Position numbers and translations under genes: made by a program. A stretch of DNA of 5,105 bases from Candidatus Hydrothermarchaeota archaeon. Its GTDB lineage: Archaea; Hydrothermarchaeota; Hydrothermarchaeia; Hydrothermarchaeales; BMS3B. This document shows, piece by piece, positions 1 through 5,105 of this stretch; position 1 is the stretch's first letter, and every line of letters starts with the position of its first letter. The stretch lies in the NCBI GenBank assembly GCA_015521945.1, contig WANG01000123.1:1-5105 (forward strand), written 5' to 3'. The notes beneath the pieces are model-generated. The model was not told the origin of the DNA and searched no databases. It saw only the letters and a list, made by a program, of their open reading frames with translations.

Positions 1-70
1 AGCCGCTAACATTGTAGAGCAGGCGAAGTTCGTGCACTGGTTATATGCGGGCTGGAGGGGCACCCTATAA
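1..70 (+). CDS. Possible C-terminal end of an upstream protein (partial)
   Basis: From base 2 one plus-strand frame is open to a TAA at 68-70. It would encode 22 residues ending in FVHWLYAGWRGTL. The codons (AGG, GGC, ACC, GTG, AAG) resemble those of the genes downstream, and an end here would leave a normal 142-base gap before the next gene. The piece is too short to assign to any family, and a minus-strand frame is also open across part of the same bases, so it may be chance. No function is proposed. Confidence 0.35.
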   Translation, partial: AANIVEQAKFVHWLYAGWRGTL

Positions 71-150
71 AAATTTAACACAACCACCAGCCGAAGTCGG
101 AAGGGGCGCGCCCACCCCGGACCGCTGGATGTCAAACCATTCCCGGAGAC
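71..150. other. Non-coding spacer upstream of the cytochrome operon
   Basis: No convincing gene or RNA is seen here. The stretch holds two small dyads: CCGA-AG-TCGG at 91-100 and the self-complementary GGGCGCGCCC at 104-113. They lie 45 to 70 bases upstream of the TATA element, so they could be part of a terminator for the preceding gene or a regulator site, but neither is followed by a T-run. An A/T-rich patch (66-78) could be read as a TATA-like element on either strand, with no gene to support it. Confidence 0.4.
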
Positions 151-165
151 CAAAACTTTTAAATA
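151..165 (+). promoter_or_regulatory. Archaeal promoter (BRE plus TATA box) of the respiratory operon
   Basis: TTTAAATA at 158-165 matches the archaeal box A consensus exactly. It is preceded by an A-rich stretch (CAAAAC, 151-156) that fits a TFB-recognition element, and it stands out in an otherwise GC-rich region. A start about 25 bases downstream would fall near 185-190, leaving a leader of about 25 bases before the SD-preceded ATG at 213. This placement supports an archaeal host. It also argues that the open frame continuing upstream to base 45 is not translated, because it would run through the promoter. Confidence 0.75.
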
Positions 166-200
166 TTATTTTTATTACCTTAGAAAGGTGCTCATTACGC

Positions 201-205
201 GAGGT
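201..205 (+). promoter_or_regulatory. Ribosome binding site deciding the cytochrome start
   Basis: GAGGT lies 7 bases before the ATG at 213. The same frame has an ATG at 207, which would leave only one base of spacing, and one at 216. The spacing favours 213, and the protein from there begins directly with a good export signal. Confidence 0.65.
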
Positions 206-212
206 CATGAAC

Positions 213-911
213 ATGATGTTCAATAGGGTGCTCCGCGGTGTGTTCGGTTTCGTGGCGATGGTGCTGGTTGCAGGGGTTGCGCTGAGCTATGCAACCCCCC
301 AGTACGCTCAGGAAACCGGGGAGAACTGCATTGTTTGCCACCCCAACGGTCCCCCGGAGCTGGGTCCTGCGGGGGAGTACTTCAAAGCCAACGGAACCCT
401 TGAGGGGTACGGTGAGCTTCCCGAGAAGAAGGGGGAGGCCGGTGGCAGGTGCACCGTGTGCCATGCCCAGCTGGTGCCCAACCCGGAGCCCAGGGACCTG
501 AGCGGTGCTCCTGCGGAGCCCAACCACAGGTTCAAGCTCAACCACGGCGGCGGGAGGTTCTGGTGCCTCACCTGCCACAGCGCCGTCAACAGGGACATGC
601 TCAAGCTCTCCAACGGCACCCAGATACCCTTCTCCAGCGCACCCCAGCTCTGCGGGCAGTGCCACGGCACCATATACAGGGACTGGAAGCTGCGCATCCA
701 CGGCAGGTGGGTTGGAGAGATAGACTCACCGAGACCGGGTGCGATATGTACGGACTGCCACAACCCCCACGACCCGAAGTTCAAGCAGATAAAGCCTGAG
801 AAGAAGCCGGAGAAGCCACCAGAGCCCAAGGAGATGCCGTACTACCCGATAATGGCGCTGATTGTGCTTGCAATAAGTCTGGCACTTGCAGTGTATGCTG
901 CCTGGAGGTAG
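213..911 (+). CDS. Membrane-anchored pentaheme cytochrome c (NrfB/DsrJ position)
   Basis: This 232-residue protein is an exported multiheme electron carrier. Residues 1-33 form a signal peptide (Arg5 and Arg8, hydrophobic 10-26, cleavage probably near YAQ at 31-33). Five CxxCH heme sites start at Cys39, Cys80, Cys118, Cys147 and Cys179, and these ten are the only cysteines. Non-motif histidines at 105, 111, 163 and 186 are candidate distal ligands. A Lys/Pro/Glu-rich linker (about 191-208) leads to one C-terminal membrane helix (211-230) ending in Trp-Arg, so the heme domain should sit outside the cell membrane, tethered by its tail. It is the first gene of the operon, and its TAG stop overlaps the SD of the iron-sulfur gene. 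By position and heme number it resembles the pentaheme NrfB, and by operon place DsrJ (a triheme protein). It probably carries electrons between the iron-sulfur/NrfD pair and an unknown partner. The heme count is certain; the family and direction of flow are inferred. Confidence 0.93.
   Translation: MMFNRVLRGVFGFVAMVLVAGVALSYATPQYAQETGENCIVCHPNGPPELGPAGEYFKANGTLEGYGELPEKKGEAGGRCTVCHAQLVPNPEPRDLSGAPAEPNHRFKLNHGGGRFWCLTCHSAVNRDMLKLSNGTQIPFSSAPQLCGQCHGTIYRDWKLRIHGRWVGEIDSPRPGAICTDCHNPHDPKFKQIKPEKKPEKPPEPKEMPYYPIMALIVLAISLALAVYAAWR
904..909 (+). promoter_or_regulatory. Strong ribosome binding site of the iron-sulfur gene, overlapping the upstream stop
   Basis: GGAGGT sits 6 bases before the ATG at 916, and its last base is the first base of the cytochrome stop (TAG, 909-911). 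It fixes the start at 916 rather than the in-frame ATG at 886 inside the cytochrome gene, and it implies translational coupling. Confidence 0.85.
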
Positions 912-915
912 AAAA

Positions 916-1890
916 ATGGTGGATAAGGGCAGAAGGGACTTCCTGAAGAAGGCTGGCATCGCAGCGGCGGCGATACCCTTTGCCAACCTGCGCATCCCTG
1001 TCATAGACGTAACCCTTGAGGAGTTCTTCCAGAAGCACTACAAGGAGATGAGCGAGGAGGAGAGAAAGCGGGTTGTGGAGAGGCTTGAGAGGCAGCACAA
1101 GGAGAAGTACGGTGTTGACGTTGAGATAATGACCACCCCGCCGAGGAAGGGTGTGGTCTGGGGGTATGCCCTCAACATCCAGAAGTGCATCGGCTGCAGG
1201 CGCTGCGTCTACGCCTGCGTGCGGGAGAACAACCAGTCCAGGGCGAACCCGAAGGAGCCCTGGAGGGGTGAGATACAGTGGATCAGGGTGCTGGAGTTTG
1301 AGAAGTTTGAGGCTCACCCGGGGAAGCCGAGCAAGAAGGACTTCCGCACCACCTTCGGTGAGGTTATCGCGGGAATCAACTTAGAGGAGAGCGAGCACTA
1401 CTACGACCCGCCCCTGGTGCCGGAGAAGGAGAAGTTCTACATGCCCATCCAGTGCCAGCAGTGCGAGCGTCCCCCCTGCGTCAAGGTGTGCCCGACAAAG
1501 GCTACGTGGAAGGAGCCGGATGGCATAATAGTGGTGGACTACAACTGGTGCATAGGGTGCAGGTTCTGCATAGCCGCCTGCCCGTACTGGGCGAGGAGGT
1601 TCAACTGGAGCGACCCGTACATCCGCAGGGAGGAGATAAACCCCAGGATGCACTACCTTGGCAACCGCATAAGGATGCGGGGAGTGGTGGAGAAGTGCAC
1701 CTTCTGCATCCAGCGCACCCGCAACGGACGCTACCCCGCCTGCGTTGAGATCTGCCCCGTGGGGGCGAGGAAGTTCGGCAACCTTCTTGACCCGGAGAGC
1801 GAGGTGAGGCGGGTGATTGAGAGGAAGAGGGTATTCAGGCTCAAGGAGGAGCTGGGCACCCAGCCCAAGTTCTTCTACTTCATAGATTGA
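916..1890 (+). CDS. Tat-exported protein with four [4Fe-4S] clusters (NrfC/DsrO-like electron-transfer subunit)
   Basis: This 324-residue protein is expected to pass electrons between the NrfD-like membrane subunit and the cytochrome on the outer face of the membrane. A twin-arginine signal, RRDFLK (residues 6-11), is followed by a short Ala-rich hydrophobic stretch to about residue 23, with no clear cleavage site, so the signal may stay as an anchor. Residues 33-66 are charged and probably helical. Sixteen cysteines make four ferredoxin-type clusters: 91/94/97/101; 180/183/188/192; 212/215/218/222; and 261/264/276/280, the last three groups each followed by Pro. This is the pattern of NrfC, PsrB, TtrB and DsrO. 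About 78 residues separate the first and second cysteine groups, longer than in minimal members. The gene lies 4 bases after the cytochrome, and its TGA overlaps the SD of nrfD. The four-cluster assignment is firm; the exact subfamily is not resolved by eye. Confidence 0.93.
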   Translation: MVDKGRRDFLKKAGIAAAAIPFANLRIPVIDVTLEEFFQKHYKEMSEEERKRVVERLERQHKEKYGVDVEIMTTPPRKGVVWGYALNIQKCIGCRRCVYACVRENNQSRANPKEPWRGEIQWIRVLEFEKFEAHPGKPSKKDFRTTFGEVIAGINLEESEHYYDPPLVPEKEKFYMPIQCQQCERPPCVKVCPTKATWKEPDGIIVVDYNWCIGCRFCIAACPYWARRFNWSDPYIRREEINPRMHYLGNRIRMRGVVEKCTFCIQRTRNGRYPACVEICPVGARKFGNLLDPESEVRRVIERKRVFRLKEELGTQPKFFYFID

Positions 1891-1895
1891 GGTGA
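1889..1895 (+). promoter_or_regulatory. Ribosome binding site of the nrfD-like gene, overlapping the upstream stop
   Basis: GAGGTGA begins inside the TGA stop of the iron-sulfur gene (1888-1890) and lies 5 bases before the ATG at 1901. This favours 1901 over the in-frame GTG at 1892, which has no SD upstream and is itself part of this site. Confidence 0.75.
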
Positions 1896-1900
1896 GTGAG

Positions 1901-3169
1901 ATGAGGAAGTTCATAGACTTTGTGCTGACCTCCGTGAAGCTGGCGCTTACGGGCAGCAGGAAGTACTACGCCTGGCTGGCGAGCCTGCTGATAATGGTTC
2001 TCTTCGGAGCCTTCAGCTACTACTACCAGCTCAAGTACGGGCTCATAATCACCGACATCCGTGACCAGGTGAGCTGGGGCAGCTACATCGCCAACTTCAC
2101 CTTCCTGGTCGGAGTTGCGGCGGCGGCGGTGATGATAGTTCTGCCCGCCTACCTGTACAACTACAAGGAGTTCAAGCACATCACCGTGTTCGGGGAGCTG
2201 ATGGCGGTAAGCGCCCTTGTGATGGTTCTGACCTTCGTTCTGGTTGACCTGGGTAGGATTGACAGGGTGCTGCACCTCATGCCCTTCACCGGCACCCCCA
2301 ACTGGCCCCAGAGCATGCTGACCTGGGACGTTATAGTGCTCAACGGCTACCTGTTCCTGAACATACTCATACCCGGGTACCTGCTCTACAAGACCTACCT
2401 GCGGGAGCCGCCCAGGAAGTGGATAAAGATATTCATACTGATATCCATACCCTGGGCGATAAGCATCCACACCGTCACCGCCTTCCTGTACGGCGGTCTG
2501 GCGGCGAGACCCTTCTGGAACACCGCAGTCATGGCGCCCAGGTTCCTGGCGAGCGCCTTCACCGCCGGACCAGCCTTCATGATAATAATACTCCAGATAA
2601 TAAGGCGGTACACCTGCATAGGGCAGCCCGGGTGCAAGCTGGTGGTGAGCGACAGGGCGCTGTTCACCCTCGCCCACATAGCTCTCATATCCATGCTGGT
2701 GAACCTCTTCTTCCTGGGCTCCGAGATATACACCGTGGGCTACGCCGCAACCTCCCACATAGCCCCCCTGAAGTACCTGTTCTTCGGGCTTGAGCATGAT
2801 GGCGTGGTGTACAACAAGCTCCAGCCCTACATGTGGGCGGCTATAACCATGGAGATAATCGCCGCGCTTCTGCTGCTCTTCCCGAGAACCAGGAAGAACT
2901 TCAAGACCCTCAACATCGCCTGCATCTTCGCCTTCGTTGGCATCTGGATTGAGAAGGGCATGGGTCTGGTGATACCCGGCTTCATACCCACGCCCATCGG
3001 TGAGATCTGGGAGTACTACCCGACCCTCATGGAGATAATGATAACCCTCTCTGTCTGGGCGCTGGGGCTGCTGGTGTACACCCTGCTGCTCAAGATCGCC
3101 ATAGGGATACTCGCAGAGGACGTGGTGCATCCCAGCGCCAAGGGCAGGGAGATGCCCGAGCACCACTGA
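1901..3169 (+). CDS. nrfD: NrfD/DsrP-type polytopic membrane protein, quinone-interacting subunit
   Basis: This 422-residue integral membrane protein is expected to oxidise or reduce menaquinone and exchange electrons with the iron-sulfur subunit. About ten hydrophobic helices can be picked out, near residues 23-43, 63-85, 98-117, 142-164, 175-197, 212-236, 254-275, 309-327, 336-357 and 374-404. Ten fits the longer DsrP/HmcC/ActC branch better than the eight-helix PsrC/NrfD branch. Typical family segments are TWDVIVLNGYLFLN (141-154), FWNTAVMAPRFLASAF (205-220) and the IEKGMGLVIPGF (350-361) stretch with a conserved Glu-Lys-Gly, then PTPIGEIWEY. The family carries no heme or metal; known members bind quinone near the outer face, and some may move protons. 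The start follows a good SD, and the stop overlaps the birA start by one base (TGATG). Family membership is firm; the DsrP-like rather than NrfD-like placement is inferred from length and helix count. Confidence 0.92.
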   Translation: MRKFIDFVLTSVKLALTGSRKYYAWLASLLIMVLFGAFSYYYQLKYGLIITDIRDQVSWGSYIANFTFLVGVAAAAVMIVLPAYLYNYKEFKHITVFGELMAVSALVMVLTFVLVDLGRIDRVLHLMPFTGTPNWPQSMLTWDVIVLNGYLFLNILIPGYLLYKTYLREPPRKWIKIFILISIPWAISIHTVTAFLYGGLAARPFWNTAVMAPRFLASAFTAGPAFMIIILQIIRRYTCIGQPGCKLVVSDRALFTLAHIALISMLVNLFFLGSEIYTVGYAATSHIAPLKYLFFGLEHDGVVYNKLQPYMWAAITMEIIAALLLLFPRTRKNFKTLNIACIFAFVGIWIEKGMGLVIPGFIPTPIGEIWEYYPTLMEIMITLSVWALGLLVYTLLLKIAIGILAEDVVHPSAKGREMPEHH

Positions 3170-4131
3170 TGAGCGGCGAAGAGGTGCGGGAGAGGATTCT
3201 CGGCATCCTGGAGGAGAGGCGCGGGTACGTCTCGGGGGAGGAGATAGCCTCCCTCTTGGGCATCACCAGGAGCGCTGTTTGGAAGCACGTTCGTGCTTTA
3301 GCCGCCGAGGGTGCGGAGATTCAGGCGGGCAGCAGGGGATACCGCCTCATACGCCCACCAGACAGGCTTCTGAGGTACAGGATTCTCGCAGGGCTGCGCA
3401 CAGAGCGTTTCGGCAGGGAGCTTCACCTTCATGCCCTGGTTGACTCCACCAACGAGCTTGCAAAGCGCCTCGCCCGTGCGGGTGCCCCCGAGGGCACGGT
3501 GGTGTGCGCCGAGCGCCAGAGCGCCGGGAGGGGCAGGATGGGCAGGAGCTGGCACTCACCCCCCGGGGGGCTGTGGTTCTCCTTAGTGCTGCGCCCCCTC
3601 ATGCCCCTGCACAGGATAAACCTGGTGAGCCTGATGCTGGGGCTGGGGGTCGCCCAGGTGGTGGAGGAGATGTACGCCCTGCCGGCGGTGCTCAAGTGGC
3701 CCAACGACGTCATGGTGCACCGGAGGAAGGTGTGCGGGGTGCTGGTTGAAACCGAAGCCGAGCCCGAGGCTATCAGGTTCGTGGTGGCTGGCGTCGGGGT
3801 GAACGCCAACCCCGAGAGCCTTCCCGAGGAGCTCGGGGGTGTATCCCTGCACCGCCTGCTGGGGCGGAAGGTTGACCGCTGCGAGCTTCTCGCAGGGCTG
3901 CTCAACCGCTTTGAGGAGCTCTACGGGGTGCTCCACAGGGAGCCGGAGCGGGTTCTTGAGATGTACTCGGAGCGCTGCTCCACCCTGGGCAGGAGGGTGA
4001 GGATTGAGGGGCTCGAGGAGAGCATAGCTGGCACCGCCCTCTCCCTCGGAGAGGACGGAAGCCTCCTGGTTGAAACCCCTCGGGGGGTGCGCCGTGTAAG
4101 CTCAGGGATGTGCGTGCACCTGCGGCATTAG
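3169..4131 (+). CDS. birA: Bifunctional biotin-protein ligase / biotin repressor-type protein
   Basis: This 320-residue protein activates biotin with ATP to biotinyl-AMP and attaches it to the lysine of biotin carrier domains such as those of acyl-CoA or pyruvate carboxylases, in the cytoplasm. Three parts are visible: an N-terminal winged helix-turn-helix (about 5-63, recognition region ITRSAVWKH at 32-40); the catalytic core with DSTNE (92-96), the biotin/AMP loop GRGRMGRSW (120-128), KWPND (176-180), Lys187 in KVCGVLVE and GVGVNAN (208-214); and a C-terminal SH3-like domain (about 268-320). Length and order match the E. coli repressor-type BirA (321 residues), so it may also repress a biotin gene; no operator is visible here. 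ATG 3169-3171 overlaps the nrfD stop and lacks a well-placed SD, so translation probably depends on coupling. Its stop overlaps that of purC on the other strand. Confidence 0.96.
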   Translation: MSGEEVRERILGILEERRGYVSGEEIASLLGITRSAVWKHVRALAAEGAEIQAGSRGYRLIRPPDRLLRYRILAGLRTERFGRELHLHALVDSTNELAKRLARAGAPEGTVVCAERQSAGRGRMGRSWHSPPGGLWFSLVLRPLMPLHRINLVSLMLGLGVAQVVEEMYALPAVLKWPNDVMVHRRKVCGVLVETEAEPEAIRFVVAGVGVNANPESLPEELGGVSLHRLLGRKVDRCELLAGLLNRFEELYGVLHREPERVLEMYSERCSTLGRRVRIEGLEESIAGTALSLGEDGSLLVETPRGVRRVSSGMCVHLRH

Positions 4132-4826
4132 CCACACACCCTGCGCTTCACCTCCCTGTAGTACTCTATGACGCTGCCCATGTCCCTCCTGAACCTGTCC
4201 TTGTCCATGACCTCCCCGGTATCCGCATCCCAGAACCTGCAGGTGTCGGGGGAAATCTCGTCCCCCACCAGGAGATTGCCCTCATCATCGTACCCAAACT
4301 CCAGCTTGAAGTCAACCAGCAGGATGCCCTTCTCCCGCAGGAAGTCGCTCAGCACCCGGTTTACCTTAAGGGATATGCGGCGCATCTCCTGAAGCTCCTC
4401 GGGGGTGTCAACCAGCCCCAGAGCCAGGGCGATGTCCTCGTTTACCATGGGGTCGTGGTACTCGTCGCTCTTCAGGCAGAACTCAACCACCGGGGGCTCA
4501 AGCCTCGTGCCCTCCTTGAAGGGGTAGCGCCTCACCAGGCTGCCCGTGGCTATGTTCCTAACTATAACCTCAACAGGCAGGATGCGCAGCCTCTTGACCA
4601 CATGCCTGTCAGGAGGCTCAAAGGATATAAAGTGAGTTTTTATGCCGTTCTTCTCAAGCAGCTGCATGAAAACTGCAGAAATCTCAGCGTTTATGCTTCC
4701 CTTGCCAGCCTTCTCAGCCCGCTTGGCGCCATCGCCCGCGGTGAGCTCGTCCCTGAAGACCATCACGCAGGTGCCGTCCTCTCCCTCATACAGGGTCTTA
4801 GCCTTACCCCGGTATATCTCCTTCAT
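4128..4826 (-). CDS. purC: Phosphoribosylaminoimidazole-succinocarboxamide (SAICAR) synthase
   Basis: This 232-residue cytoplasmic enzyme joins CAIR and aspartate with ATP hydrolysis to form SAICAR in purine biosynthesis. It covers the full family length. Recognisable segments are IYRGKAKTLYE (4-14, phosphate-binding start), VIVRNIATGSLVRR (87-100), LLVDFKLEFG (169-178), GDEISPDTCRFWD (188-200) and KDRFRRDMG (209-217). The ATG at 4826 is preceded on the minus strand by GGTGA (4835-4831) with 4 bases of spacing, and the protein begins at the usual point of the family. It is convergent with birA: its TAA (4130-4128) lies within the last four bases of birA. The thioredoxin-like gene lies 42 bases upstream on the same strand, so the two may be cotranscribed, or purC may have its own weak promoter. 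No sign of damage or transfer. Confidence 0.97.
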   Translation of the reverse strand: MKEIYRGKAKTLYEGEDGTCVMVFRDELTAGDGAKRAEKAGKGSINAEISAVFMQLLEKNGIKTHFISFEPPDRHVVKRLRILPVEVIVRNIATGSLVRRYPFKEGTRLEPPVVEFCLKSDEYHDPMVNEDIALALGLVDTPEELQEMRRISLKVNRVLSDFLREKGILLVDFKLEFGYDDEGNLLVGDEISPDTCRFWDADTGEVMDKDRFRRDMGSVIEYYREVKRRVCG

Positions 4827-4868
4827 GGCCTCACCGTGAGTTAGGTAGCTCGGAGGTTGTAGATAAAT
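4827..4868 (-). promoter_or_regulatory. Short leader of purC with a possible TATA element
   Basis: In the 42 bases between the thioredoxin stop and purC, ATTTATCT (4868-4861, minus strand) is a fair but imperfect archaeal TATA-like sequence. It would place a start near 4839, about a dozen bases before the purC ATG. A small dyad, CTCAC-N-GTGAG (4830-4840), covers the purC SD. Readthrough from the upstream gene would explain expression equally well. Confidence 0.35.
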
Positions 4869-5105
4869 CTATGCCAGCAGCTCCTGCACCGCCTGCTCCA
4901 GCTCCTCCTCCCTCGGCACGAGCTCCAGCCTCCTGACCTCCCTCCCGTCTCTGAGAAACACGAAGGTGGGCACGCTGGTAACCCCCATCCTGCTCGCAAG
5001 GGCAGTGCTCCTGTCAACGCTCACGCGCAGGAAGGTGACGTCTTGCGCATGCCTCTGCGCAACCCTCTCCGCCGCCGGCTCAGCCTTCCTGCAGGGCGGG
5101 CACCC
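4869..5105 (-). CDS. Thioredoxin-fold protein, C-terminal part (cut by the window edge)
   Basis: The last 78 codons of a minus-strand gene enter at the right edge and end at a TAG (4871-4869). The visible part opens with the redox site GCPPCRKAEP (Cys codons at 5102-5100 and 5093-5091), continues through a strand with VTFLRVSVD, reaches the cis-proline segment SVPTFVFLRDG, and closes with an acidic amphipathic helix (REEELEQAVQELL). This order is that of thioredoxin, a small dithiol-disulfide exchange protein, usually cytoplasmic. The active site is CPPC, not the classical CGPC. The first strand and helix, any signal peptide and the start lie outside the window, so a membrane-tethered or exported relative cannot be excluded. 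It may be cotranscribed with purC. Confidence 0.9.
   Translation of the reverse strand, partial: GCPPCRKAEPAAERVAQRHAQDVTFLRVSVDRSTALASRMGVTSVPTFVFLRDGREVRRLELVPREEELEQAVQELLA

Noticed and set aside
1..60. tRNA 3' end or minus-strand gene start at the left edge
   Set aside because: There is no T-arm consensus, and the minus-strand ATG at 12 has no SD. The plus-strand gene end is the better, though weak, reading.
45..212. In-frame upstream extension of the cytochrome gene (56 more residues)
   Set aside because: It would run through a perfect TATA box and put a low-quality sequence ahead of a clear signal peptide. The SD at 201-205 supports the start at 213.
308..829. Minus-strand open frame opposite the cytochrome
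   Set aside because: The five regularly spaced CxxCH motifs on the plus strand show which strand is coding. The reverse frame has no recognisable feature.
1880..3166. Long minus-strand open frame of 428 codons opposite nrfD
   Set aside because: Its product is rich in His, Tyr, Gln, Gly and Val with no domain, as expected for the complement of a membrane-protein gene. The plus strand has a clear NrfD family protein with an SD.
4830..4840. CTCAC-N-GTGAG dyad before purC as a regulator site
   Set aside because: Arms of five bases are too short to separate from chance, and the half-site is partly explained by the SD.
4110..4844. Plus-strand open frame of 244 codons opposite purC
   Set aside because: It is the antisense shadow of a well-recognised purC and shows no family motif or ribosome site.
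1..5105. CRISPR array, insertion sequence or long repeat
   Set aside because: No repeated units, terminal inverted repeats or transposase-like protein were seen. Apart from one 142-base promoter spacer, nearly all the window is coding.

Overview
The window looks like GC-rich chromosomal DNA from a thermophilic archaeon, perhaps a euryarchaeote of the Archaeoglobus type, although the exact lineage cannot be fixed. The evidence is a textbook archaeal TATA element (TTTAAATA, 158-165) placed correctly ahead of the first operon, strong purine-rich Shine-Dalgarno (SD) sites, and heavy use of AGG for Arg and ATA for Ile in every gene. A thermophilic bacterium is less likely but not excluded.

Layout: bases 1-70 may hold the last 22 codons of an upstream plus-strand gene. 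Bases 71-212 are a promoter and leader region. Bases 213-4131 form a tight plus-strand operon of four genes. They encode a membrane-anchored pentaheme cytochrome c, a Tat-exported protein with four [4Fe-4S] clusters, a ten-helix NrfD/DsrP-type quinone-interacting membrane protein, and a biotin-protein ligase (BirA) with an N-terminal DNA-binding domain. On the minus strand, purC (SAICAR synthase, purine synthesis) converges on birA with overlapping stop codons. A thioredoxin-like gene, cut by the right edge of the window, lies just upstream of purC.

How the genes work together: the first three proteins make a plausible membrane electron-transfer module that links the menaquinone pool (NrfD-like protein) through an iron-sulfur wire to an extracytoplasmic multiheme cytochrome. 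The gene order matches nrfB-nrfC-nrfD and dsrJ-dsrO-dsrP. No terminal reductase or dehydrogenase subunit is present: no NrfA, no molybdopterin enzyme and no DsrMK. The promoter just before the cytochrome and birA just after nrfD suggest the module stands alone, so its partner is probably encoded elsewhere. The coupling of birA to a respiratory module is the least expected arrangement. purC and the thioredoxin look like ordinary housekeeping genes.
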